A stretch of 64,000 nucleotides of DNA, from assembly GCF_001921215.1 (NCBI RefSeq), contig NZ_MSIF01000020.1, positions 1-64,000 of the forward strand, given 5' to 3'. The stretch comes from Actinophytocola xinjiangensis (lineage in GTDB: Bacteria; Actinomycetota; Actinomycetes; Mycobacteriales; Pseudonocardiaceae). Below are positions 41,959 through 50,600 of this stretch, piece after piece; positions within the stretch are counted from its first letter, which is position 1; each line of letters opens with the position of its first letter. The position numbers were made by a program, and so were the translations under genes. The notes under the pieces were generated by a model. The model was not told the DNA's origin and searched no databases. It was given only the letters and a program-made list of their open reading frames with translations.

Positions 41959-42031
41959 GCGGAGCTTGCGGAGCGAACCATCGAACACAGGGCGACCGCG
42001 AGCGGCGCCACCGAGCCTGCGAGGGGGCGTC

Positions 42032-42784
42032 GTGAGTAAAAAGGCGGCTGGTGTTCGGCCCGATCAGCCGGTCGCGCTCGTCACGGGCGCGTCCGGCGGG
42101 TTGGGCCAGGCGCTGGCGATGGAGCTGGACGGGCTGGGTTGCCGGGTGGCGGTGCACTACAACCGCTCGAAGGACGCGGCGCTGGCCGTGGCGGACAAGC
42201 TGGAGAACGAGTCCGTCGTGGTCACCGGCGACGTCGGTGACTGGGAGGCCGTTGTCGCCCTCAACGCCGAGATCGCGGAGAAACTGGGCCCGATCGACGT
42301 CCTGGTGAACAACGGTGGTATCCGCAAGGACGCCCTGATGGCCATGCAGTCCCCCGAGGACTGGCACGAGGTCATCCGGACGAACCTGCTCGGCACGTTC
42401 CACACGTCGAGGGCCGCGGTCGGGGGCATGCTGCGCAAGCGGTGGGGCCGCATCATCAACATCGTGTCCCCGTCCGGTCTGATCGCCTCGTCCGGCCAGA
42501 CCGCGTACTCGGCGTCCAAGGCGGGCATCATCGGCTTCACCAGGTCACTGGCGGCGGAGGTCGGCCGCCGGGGTGTCACGGTCAACGCGCTGTCGCCGGG
42601 TTTCATGGAAACGGCCATGACCAGCGGCCTGTCCGACGCGGTGACCGCGAACATCCTGGAGAAGTCCCCGATTCCCCGGTTCCCGACGACCGAGGAAGTG
42701 GCCGCCAGCCTGCGTCTGTTCCTGGACGGCGACTGCATCACCGGCCAGGTGGTAAGCGTCGACGGCGGCGTGGCCATAACCTGA
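42032..42784 (+). CDS. 3-oxoacyl-ACP reductase-like SDR (FabG type)
   Basis: 250 residues from GTG 42032 behind GAGGGGG; the frame extends upstream through a spacer without good starts. Cofactor motif TGASGGLG (18-25), NNGG (93-96, NNAG in most), and catalytic Ser146, Tyr159 and Lys163. VTGDVGD and VSVDGG complete the FabG pattern. It would reduce the 3-oxoacyl group made by the preceding KAS III on the discrete ACP. A strong terminator follows 17 bp after the stop. The 73-bp spacer before it is GAGC-rich and repeat-like. Confidence 0.92.
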   Translation: MSKKAAGVRPDQPVALVTGASGGLGQALAMELDGLGCRVAVHYNRSKDAALAVADKLENESVVVTGDVGDWEAVVALNAEIAEKLGPIDVLVNNGGIRKDALMAMQSPEDWHEVIRTNLLGTFHTSRAAVGGMLRKRWGRIINIVSPSGLIASSGQTAYSASKAGIIGFTRSLAAEVGRRGVTVNALSPGFMETAMTSGLSDAVTANILEKSPIPRFPTTEEVAASLRLFLDGDCITGQVVSVDGGVAIT

Positions 42785-42800
42785 GCCGCAGTCGAACCCC

Positions 42801-42838
42801 AGGGCGGGCCCGCGTGCACCGGCATGCGAGCCCGCCCT
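42801..42838 (+). terminator. Rho-independent-type terminator hairpin
   Basis: AGGGCGGGC pairs perfectly with GCCCGCCCT; inside, CGCGTGC pairs with GCATGCG (one G-U) around an ACCG loop. It lies just after the ketoreductase stop and is followed by GTTCGTTT. It ends the ACP/KAS III/KR transcript. Confidence 0.85.
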
Positions 42839-42970
42839 GTTCGTTTCCCCAGGAAACAGCGACACGACCATGAAAAATTCATACCGGACGACGTGAACAA
42901 TTCCCTGGGGCCAGACAAATCCGACTGCGACCCTGGACAAGCCGCCCAGCCACCGCCAGAGGAGCCGATC

Positions 42971-43681
42971 GTGTCGAACACCCTGGACCACCGGCAGACA
43001 CCGGTGACCGCGCCTCGGCCACAACGCCGCCCCAAACGCCCCAAGGGCCTCATCGCCCTGGTCGTCCTGGTGGTGGCGTTCCTCGCCGCCTCCCTGCCGC
43101 CGTACGTGACCCTCGACCCGAGCACCTCGATCATCCCGATCAACGCCCAGATCGCGCTGCACTACCCGATCCTGCTGGGCCACATCCTGTTCGGCACGAT
43201 CACGCTGTTCACGGTCTGTCTGCAGCTGTGGCCGAGGATCCGCCGGAACCGCCCGAAGATCCACCGCATCAGCGGCCGGACCTACGTGTTCGCCGGCATG
43301 ATCCCGACCTGTGTGCTGGCCCTGGTCGTCGTCCCGATGGGTGAGCTGAACCTGATCGGCGCTTCCGGTGCCACGGTCTGGGCCTCGCTCGGCCTGTTCT
43401 TCACGATCCGCGGCTATCTGGCCGGCCGGGCGCGCGACACCCGGGAGCACCGCCGCTGGATGATCTACAGCTTCGCGACCGCCATGGGTCTGGCCACCGG
43501 CCGCGTCATCGCGGTGGGTGTGCCGGCGATCCCTGGCGTGCCGGACTCGCCGGACGTGTTCTTCCCGCTGGGTGGTTTCTGGCTCGGCTGGATGGTGAAC
43601 CTGGCGATCGCCTACTGGTGGCTGAACATCAAGCCGGCACGCGCCAGGGCCAAGGCGAAGGCGAGTCGCGTACCGGCCTGA
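42971..43681 (+). CDS. DUF2306-type integral membrane protein
   Basis: 236 residues from GTG 42971 behind GAGGAG. A basic N-terminal tail of about 30 residues leads into five or six hydrophobic segments (first one about 33-50). A HRISGRTYVFAG stretch and a late REHRRWM segment fit the DUF2306 family (predicted membrane proteins with conserved His). No known reaction. It follows a terminator, so it starts a new transcript with the next two genes or alone. Confidence 0.78.
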   Translation: MSNTLDHRQTPVTAPRPQRRPKRPKGLIALVVLVVAFLAASLPPYVTLDPSTSIIPINAQIALHYPILLGHILFGTITLFTVCLQLWPRIRRNRPKIHRISGRTYVFAGMIPTCVLALVVVPMGELNLIGASGATVWASLGLFFTIRGYLAGRARDTREHRRWMIYSFATAMGLATGRVIAVGVPAIPGVPDSPDVFFPLGGFWLGWMVNLAIAYWWLNIKPARARAKAKASRVPA

Positions 43682-43723
43682 ACCTACAGTCCACATCGGA
43701 CTTCAGCCTGGGGAAGGATCGAC

Positions 43724-44002
43724 ATGTTCACTGGAGCCAGGTCGAAACCGGCGCTCGTCGCCGTGTTCGCCAGCTTCGACCGGCGCGGCAATCGCTACGT
43801 CCGGGAGATCTCCCACGCCGGCCTGTTCACCGGAGATCTCACCGGCGCGCTGATCAAGGTCGGCCGCGACGGGAAACACCAGATCGTTACCACCGATCTC
43901 ACCGGGCCGGCCGGCCTGCTGATCAGCGGCGACAACGCCTATGTCAGCGACTGCGGCGTCTGCCCGGGAACCGGACGTGTTCTGCGTATCCCCCTTCGCT
44001 GA
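43724..44002 (+). CDS. Short ScyD/ScyE-like C-terminal fragment
   Basis: 92 residues, ATG behind GGAAGG. The sequence (ALIKVGRDGKHQIV, then LTGPAGLLISGDNAYVSDCGVCPGTGRVLRIP) looks like the last beta-propeller blades of ScyD/ScyE-family or gluconolactonase-like proteins, which are usually above 300 residues. No signal peptide and no upstream continuation were seen, so it is likely a remnant of a truncated gene that may still be translated. Confidence 0.55.
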   Translation: MFTGARSKPALVAVFASFDRRGNRYVREISHAGLFTGDLTGALIKVGRDGKHQIVTTDLTGPAGLLISGDNAYVSDCGVCPGTGRVLRIPLR

Positions 44003-44014
44003 CAGGGTGGGAAC

Positions 44015-44839
44015 ATGACACGGGAAATCCTGGTACTCCAGCCGAACGGCAGAACCGGACGGCGAATTGTCCCGCGCCTGCTCGCCCACGACGTCGCCGT
44101 GCGCGGCGCCTCCCGCACCACCACCCCGCCGTTCGACTGGCGGGAACCGCGCACCTGGCACGCGGCTCTGGCCGGCGCGGACGCCGCCTACGTCGTCTAC
44201 TCCCCCGACATCGCCTTCCCCGGGGCCGCCGACGCCATCGGCGCGTTCACCGAACTGGCGGTGCGCTGCGGGGTCGGGCGGCTGGTCCTGCTCTCCGGCC
44301 GCGGTGAGCACGAGGCCGAACGCGCCGAGGACCTGCTGCGCGACAGCGGCGCGGACTGGACCATCGTCCGGGCGGCCTGGTTCACGCAGAACTTCAGTGA
44401 GGGTTTCCTGCTCGACGCGGTCCGGTCGGGGGTGATCGCCCTGCCTGCCGGCGACATCCCCGAGCCGTTCGTCGACGTCGACGACATCGCCGACGTGGTG
44501 GTCGCCGCGCTCACCGACGACCGGCACACCGGCCAGCTCTACGAGGTGACCGGACCGCGGCTGCTCACCTTCGCCGACACCGCGCTGGAGATCGCGCGGG
44601 CCACCGGGCGCGATGTCCGGTACCTGCCGGTCACCATGGACGCCTACCGCGAGGGGGCGGTGGCCGCCGGGGTGCCGCCGGCCTCGGCCGACCTGCTGAT
44701 CGGGCTGTTCACCGAAACCCTCGACGGGCACAACGCCCGGCTCACCGACGGAATCGAACGGGCGCTCGGGCGGGCGCCCCGGGATTTCTCCGACTACGTG
44801 AAGGCGACCGCCCAGACCGACGTCTGGACCCCCGCCTGA
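44015..44839 (+). CDS. NmrA-like NAD(P)-binding protein
   Basis: 274 residues, ATG start behind GGTGGG, 12 bp after the fragment upstream. The N-terminal strand-loop is VLQPNGRTGRRIV, a GxxGxxG variant (N-G-R-T-G) seen in NmrA-like/atypical SDRs; LVLLSGRGEHEAE and FVDVDDIADVVVAAL follow the same family. There is no SDR YxxxK pair. Members act as NADPH sensors or quinone reductases. Its role here is unclear and it may not belong to the pathway. Confidence 0.8.
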   Translation: MTREILVLQPNGRTGRRIVPRLLAHDVAVRGASRTTTPPFDWREPRTWHAALAGADAAYVVYSPDIAFPGAADAIGAFTELAVRCGVGRLVLLSGRGEHEAERAEDLLRDSGADWTIVRAAWFTQNFSEGFLLDAVRSGVIALPAGDIPEPFVDVDDIADVVVAALTDDRHTGQLYEVTGPRLLTFADTALEIARATGRDVRYLPVTMDAYREGAVAAGVPPASADLLIGLFTETLDGHNARLTDGIERALGRAPRDFSDYVKATAQTDVWTPA

Positions 44840-44843
44840 GAAA

Positions 44844-44880
44844 CCGGCCGGGCGGCGAAACGCACAACCCGCCCGGCCGG
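44844..44880. terminator. Bidirectional terminator between convergent genes
   Basis: CCGGCCGGGCGG and its perfect complement CCGCCCGGCCGG form a 12-bp stem with a 13-base loop. It fills the gap between the plus-strand NmrA-like stop (44839) and the minus-strand DUF6875-like stop (44884). Confidence 0.88.
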
Positions 44881-44883
44881 AAC

Positions 44884-45549
44884 TCAGGCGACGTCCAGAT
44901 GGTTGTTGTTGGTCATTCTGGCGACGATCTGGTTGCGCATTCTCGCCGGAATGGTGTCGGCGAACCGCGTCAGATAGCGCTCCAGGTGCGGCTCGGACTC
45001 CAGGAAAGGCAGGTCGAACACCAGCAGCTGACGCACGGCCAGCAACGGGATCGGCGAACGCAACGGCCGGAACGTCCTGCTCCACAGGCCCGGTTCCGGG
45101 CACACCGGGTGGAACTGGCCGATCATCAGGCCCTCGGCGACGAACTCGTCCTTGGCCTTGCGCTGCAACTCGTCCAGCTCGGTGGAGTCCGTGTGGTCCA
45201 GGTGCGGCAGCACCACCAGCAACGCCACCAGCTCGCGGTCGGCCTCGCTCAGCTCGGCGGTGAGCCGCGCGTGCCAGGTCCGCAGCTGGGCGATCACGGC
45301 GGGCATGTCCAGTCCGCCGCCGTCGTCGACCGCCACGCCCAGGTAGTACAGGTCCTTGCGCAGCGACGGCGCGGTGTACGGGCAGACCGGGCCGGTGCGG
45401 CCCAGTGCCGGGTTGGAGGTGACCAGGAACTCCTCGCTCCAGTCCAGGATCTCGTTCAGCGGGCCACGATGCTCCGCCGGCACGGCACCGCTCCTGACCT
45501 GGCTCGCCGGCCAGAGCAGGAGCTGGTCGTCGCCAAGCGCGGCACTCAT
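44884..45549 (-). CDS. DUF6875-like protein of unknown function
   Basis: 221 residues; ATG 45549 overlaps the stop of the decarboxylase fusion (ATGA), so the two are translationally coupled. It has no signal peptide or membrane segment. Conserved-looking stretches are GRTGPVCPYTAPSLRKDLYY (Cys-Pro-Tyr) and HPVCPEPGLW, and a hydrophobic PLLAVRQLLVFDLPFL. The pattern resembles the DUF6875 family; I know no reaction for it. Coupling suggests that it works with the decarboxylase-acetyltransferase. Confidence 0.7.
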   Translation of the reverse strand: MSAALGDDQLLLWPASQVRSGAVPAEHRGPLNEILDWSEEFLVTSNPALGRTGPVCPYTAPSLRKDLYYLGVAVDDGGGLDMPAVIAQLRTWHARLTAELSEADRELVALLVVLPHLDHTDSTELDELQRKAKDEFVAEGLMIGQFHPVCPEPGLWSRTFRPLRSPIPLLAVRQLLVFDLPFLESEPHLERYLTRFADTIPARMRNQIVARMTNNNHLDVA

Positions 45550-47579
45550 CGTGGCTCCCTCCACAGGGGACGAAGGGAGGGGCCGCCCGGCAGCACGATC
45601 TCGGTCCCGACCGGCGTGAACCCCTGACGCAGGCACAGCGCGGCGCCGGCCACCGAGCTGGCCTCGGTGTACACGCCGACGTGCTCGCGGTCCGCGCGCG
45701 CCAGCAGCTCACCGCTGAGCGTGACCATGGTGCCGGCGCGACGCGCGTCGGGCAGCACGGCGCCGAAGGACGGGTAGTAGTGCTCGCCGGCCGGGTGGTG
45801 GTGGGCCTGGAGACCCATGATCGTCAGCAGCGCCTGCCGGTACTCGCCGGCCAGCTCACCGAAGCGTTCGGTCAGCTCCTCGTCGCGCGCCTCCAGCTTG
45901 TCCCACGCGCCCGGTGGCAGGAACAGCAGCGCGGCCTGGCGTCGCTCGTCGGTGAGCACGCCGTCGTAGTCGAGCGAGATCTCCAGCTGCGCCAGGAAGA
46001 ACTGGGGCAGGATCTGCGCGCGCCGGGTCTCGTCGGGGAACGCCCAGAGCATGAGCGGGTCCGTGAAGAACGAGTTGACGAGTACGTCGACGAGCCGGTC
46101 GGTGTCGGCCTCGGTCCCCCGCACGATTCCGGTCGGGGTCGCCCGGTGAATACCCTCGGATCGCAATGCCTCTCCATCCGCCGTGTGTTCGCTGCGGTGT
46201 CCCGCCGGCAGGTCGGCTCCGGCGGCGAGTTCGTGCACCCGGTCGTGCAGGTGATCCAGGTAGGCCTCCGCCTCGGGCTTGATCAGCACGCTGCGCAGGA
46301 CGTGCGCCGTGGGCGCGTCGGGCACCAGGTCGGGGTGGCGGTGGCCGAAGGCCTCGGCGTCGGCGCGCACGACGCTGAGGAACACCGGTTCCTCGGCAGC
46401 GCCCATCCCGTCGCGCAGCAGCCGGTTCGACGCGGCGTCCACGGCGCTCAGGGCCGGGTTCGCGGTGGCGGGGAAGTAGGTCACGATGTCCAGCTCGGGG
46501 CGCTGGTAGAGCCGCAGGGCCGGGGAGGCGTCGATCAGGTCGGCCCAGCGCAGCGCGGCCCGGCGGCTGGCCGACAGGGTCGCGCCGAAGCCCTGGGCGG
46601 TCAGCGGGACCAGTTGCAGCGTCAGCCACAGCGCGGCGGCCGAGGCACCGGGGCGCGAGCACTCCAGGCTGATCTCGCCCAGGTGCAGCTCGGCGTCGGT
46701 GAAGTAGGTGTAGGGCGAGTCGTGGGCGAAGTGCCGCCCGTCGCTGGGGTCGTTGAACAGCACCGCACCGCAGCCGTAGGGCTGGAGGCCGTGCTTGTGC
46801 GGGTCCACGACCACCGAGTCGCAGCCGGCGATCGCCTGCCAGGGCCGGGGGTCGATCGGCTCCGGCGCGTCTGGCCGGGCCAGCAGGGTGAAGAACCCGC
46901 CGTAGGCGGCGTCCACGTGCACCCGCGCGCCGTACCGGCGGGCCAGCGGCAGCACCTCGTGCACCGGGTCGACCGCGCCGAGACCGGTGGTGCCGGCGGT
47001 CACCACGACCGTGCCGACCCGCCCGGTCGCCAGCTCCCGCTCCAGGGCGTCGACGTCGAGCCGGCCGGCGGCGTCGACCGGCACCGGGTGGCCGTCGACG
47101 CCCAGTACGTCACACATCCGCTGGTGGGTGTAGTGCGCCTCGGTGCTGAACGCGACGCCCCGCCCCGGATGGGTCTGGCGGGCGACGTAGAGGGCCTCCA
47201 GGTTGGCCATGGTGCCGCTGGTGGTCAGGTGTCCCAGCGCCGAGCGCAGGCCGAACATGCCGGCCAGGGCGTCCACGCACTCGCGTTCCATCTCGGTGGT
47301 CGCCGGGCCGCCCTCGGCCGCGTGGTTGTTGGGGTTGTACAACATCGCGGTGAGGTAGCCGACCACGGCCGCGGGGTGCGGCGGCTTGACCATCTGGCCG
47401 GCGTAGCGCGGGTGGAAGAACGGGTAGTTGTTCGTCATCCGCGCGGCGAACAGGTCGAACACCGGCGCGAACTCGGCGTCGGGCAGCAGTTGGGACGGGT
47501 GGCGTGGGTAGGGACCGAACCGCTCGCCCCATCGTTCGACGACGTCGACCGCGCGGGCGAGCCAGTGCCGCAGGTCCAT
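45546..47579 (-). CDS. PLP-dependent group II decarboxylase fused to a GNAT-like domain
   Basis: 677 residues, ATG behind AAAGGGGG. Residues about 1-470 are a group II (aromatic amino acid/glutamate-type) decarboxylase: HVDAAYGG with Asp223 for the PLP ring nitrogen and DPHKHGL with Lys262 as Schiff base. NNYPFFHPRYAGQMVKPPHP is the usual substrate-cofactor region. Residues about 485-677 resemble a GNAT N-acetyltransferase (IVRGTEADTDRLVDVLVNSF start, a VGVYTEASSVAGAALCLRQGF core and a G-F-x-P-V-G end). One polypeptide could decarboxylate an amino acid and acylate the resulting amine. The substrate is unknown. Confidence 0.88.
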   Translation of the reverse strand: MDLRHWLARAVDVVERWGERFGPYPRHPSQLLPDAEFAPVFDLFAARMTNNYPFFHPRYAGQMVKPPHPAAVVGYLTAMLYNPNNHAAEGGPATTEMERECVDALAGMFGLRSALGHLTTSGTMANLEALYVARQTHPGRGVAFSTEAHYTHQRMCDVLGVDGHPVPVDAAGRLDVDALERELATGRVGTVVVTAGTTGLGAVDPVHEVLPLARRYGARVHVDAAYGGFFTLLARPDAPEPIDPRPWQAIAGCDSVVVDPHKHGLQPYGCGAVLFNDPSDGRHFAHDSPYTYFTDAELHLGEISLECSRPGASAAALWLTLQLVPLTAQGFGATLSASRRAALRWADLIDASPALRLYQRPELDIVTYFPATANPALSAVDAASNRLLRDGMGAAEEPVFLSVVRADAEAFGHRHPDLVPDAPTAHVLRSVLIKPEAEAYLDHLHDRVHELAAGADLPAGHRSEHTADGEALRSEGIHRATPTGIVRGTEADTDRLVDVLVNSFFTDPLMLWAFPDETRRAQILPQFFLAQLEISLDYDGVLTDERRQAALLFLPPGAWDKLEARDEELTERFGELAGEYRQALLTIMGLQAHHHPAGEHYYPSFGAVLPDARRAGTMVTLSGELLARADREHVGVYTEASSVAGAALCLRQGFTPVGTEIVLPGGPSLRPLWREPR

Positions 47580-47621
47580 CGCGTGCCCCCTTTGTCTGGT
47601 TCACCTCAGGTATACGGCCGG

Positions 47622-50600
47622 CTACGCAACAACCGCGCAAACCCGGTGCGCCAGCCCCGCCTCCACCAGGGCCGTGTTCGCCTCGGTGAGCAGCGTCCGC
47701 GCGCTGCCCCGGTCCCCCGCCCGCGCCCGGCCGGCCAGCGCCCGCGCCAGCGACTGCTTGGCCAACGCCACCCACGGCCGCGCCCCCCGCACGGTCAGCC
47801 AGGCCACCGCGTCGGTCAGCTGGCTCTCCGCCTCGTCCCAGTCGCCGGTCACCACGGCGAGCTGGCCCAGGTGGAAGGACACCTGACCGGCGAAGGTGCG
47901 GTAGCCGACCCCGCAGACCAGGCCGCCGTAGGGGGCGAGCCGGGCGCGCAGCGCCTCGGCGGTGGTCGGGTCCCCCAACTCCACCGCGCCCAGCGCCAGC
48001 ACGCCCATCAGGTGCGCCCACTCGTCGCCCGAGGGCAGCGGCTCGGCGCCGGTGGCGAACGCCCGCACGGTCAGGTGCGGCCGGCCGCGCACCCCGCCGG
48101 CCAGCTCCCGCAGCGACCGCTCGGCGGCCTCCGGCCCGGTCCTCGGCGCCGCTCCCGGCTCGGGCCACAGCCCGGTGCGCAGCAGCCCGGCGACCAGGAG
48201 TTGGCGCTGGGCAAGGGTTCCCGGCGGCGGGGACACCGCGGCCCAGCCGGGACCGGAGCCGGTGACGTTACCGGCAAGGCGGGCGACGACGGCGGCGTCG
48301 GTGAACCGGCCCCGGGTGACCGCCTCGGCCACGGCGTGTTCGAGCAGCAGCGCGTCACCCAGCGGGTTGGCGTGCGCGGCGGCGGCCAGCGTGGTCAGCG
48401 CGGCCTGCCGGCCGGCGAGGTCACCGCGCAGCTCGGCGGCCATCGCCTGGTGGTGCGCGGCGACGATCCGCCCGTCGGCGTCGTCGACCGCGGTGGCCAC
48501 GGTGAGCAGCTCCCCGGCCAGGGTGTGCCGGCGGGCGACCATCCCCGGGCCCTCCAGCAGGCCCAGCTCCCTGGTCAGCTCGGCCAGCGCGGTGTCGGTC
48601 ACCGGGCCGGCCCCCAGCGGCGAGCCCAGCCGGACCTGCCGGGCCAGCATCCGGCCGAGGGTCACCCCGTCGATCCGGTCGTTGCCGCCGCGCTGGCCCC
48701 AGCGCGCGGAGTCCTCGGCCACCAGCAGCTCGATCAGCGCGGCGGCCTCGGCCCGCAGCTCCGGGCGGCTGCCGACCGCGTCGGCCAGTCCCAGCGCCGC
48801 CCGCGCGGCGACCGGCAGCCGTTCGCTGTGCATGGCGTGCAGCGCGCCGTCGAGCAGGGTCTGCCCGCACTCGCGGTGCCCGGCGGCCAGTTGGGCCAGG
48901 CCAAGGTTGGTGACGGCCTCGGCGCGCAGCCCGTCGTCCTCGCCTGGCACGTGCCGCAGCGCCTCGCGGTGCAGCCGCACCGCCTCCTCCAGCGCGCCGT
49001 CCCCGCCCGCCTGCGCGGCCGCCCGCCACACCCAGCGCACCGCGTGCTGGTCGCCGCCCTCGGTGGCGCCGGCGGTGCGGTGGTGGGCCAGTGCCCTGGT
49101 GTAGCGGCCGAGGTCCCCGGCCCGGCGGCGCTCGACGACCTCGGCGTACCGGGCGTGCAGGCCTCGGCGGCGGGCGGCGGAGAGCTGGGTGTAGGTCGCC
49201 CGGCGCAGCACGTCGTGGGTGAACCGGTAGCGGCCCCGGCCGGCCTCGGACACGATCCCGGCCGCCAGCAACAGGTCCAGCGCGTCCATCGCCCGGTCCA
49301 GGTCGAGCCCGGCGGCCTCGGCGACCAGGTCCAGCTCGAAGATCCGGCCGGCGACCACCGCGCCGCGCAGCAGCCGCCGGGGGACGGCGTCCAGGCTGGT
49401 GAGCTGGACGGTGGCGTACTCGTGGATGGCCGGCGACAGCTCGGCCCGGGAGCCGACGCTGCCACGCTCACAGGGCCACTGGAGCATCTCCAGCAGCAGG
49501 TAGACGTTGCCGCCGGTGTCGGCGACCAGCCGACGCGGCGCGGGCACCTCGTCCAGGAACGGCTCCGGCACGACCTCGTCGGCCAGCTCCCGAACGTCCT
49601 GTTCGGACAGTCCGGGCAGGGTCAGCCGGTAGAGCCAGCCGTCCTGGTCGAGCTGCTGGACCAGCGTGGTCAGCCGCTCCTCGCGGCGGGCCGGTAACCC
49701 GGCGGTGGCCACCACCAGCAGCGCGCTGTCGGCGCGGCGGCGGAACACCTGGCGCAGCACGGCGAGCGTGTCGTCGGCGGCCTGGTCGAGGTCGTCGAGG
49801 ATCAGCAGCAGCGGGTGCTCGCGGGAGATCCTGGCGAACAGGTCGGCCGCCTGCTCGACCGCGCGGGTGTGGTCCGGCTGGTCGGTGCCCAGCGTGTCGC
49901 GCAGCGCGGTCGCCCGGCGGGCCAGCCGCTCGTCGAGCCCGGCGGCCAGCAGCGCGCCGACGGCCTCCACCACCGGCTGGAACGGCGCGGCCGGGGCCAG
50001 GTCGCAGCGCGCGTGCGCCACCACCCCGCCGGCCAGGCTGATCTGGTGGGCGGCCTCGGTCACCAGCCGGGTCTTGCCGACCCCCGGCTCGCCGGTGACC
50101 AGGACCATGTGGCTGGTGCCGCGCTCGGCCCGCGACCACGCCTGGGCCAGGGCACCGCGCTCGCCACGCCGGCCGACGAACGGCGCCGGGGCGCGCGGGC
50201 CGGAGCGGGACGCCTCCTGGGGCTGCGGGACCTGCTCGGCCGGGGCGCCCAGCAGCTCGACGTAGGCGGCCTGGCTCTCCGGTGACGGGTCGATGCCCAG
50301 CTCGTCGGCCAGCGTCGCGCGCAGTTCGTGGTAGCAGCGCATCGCCTCGGCGCGGTTGCCGGCGGCCACGTGGGCGGTCATCCGCGCGCGGTGGGTGCTC
50401 TCCCGCAGCGGCGCGCGGCGCACGGCCTCGTCGGCGAAGCGCAGCGCGCCCGGCCCGTCGCCCAGCGCGGACGCGGCCAGGCTCGCCGTCTCCAAACCGG
50501 TCACCAGCGTCTCGGCCAGCCGTGCGCGCACCTCCCCCACCCACTCACCGTCGTGGTTGGGCAGCAGCGGTCGGCGCAGGCAGGCCACCGCCGACTCGGC

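Noticed and set aside
45681-49697. 1338-codon plus-strand open frame
   Set aside because: Antisense shadow of the decarboxylase and large SARP genes, which carry clear motifs on the minus strand.
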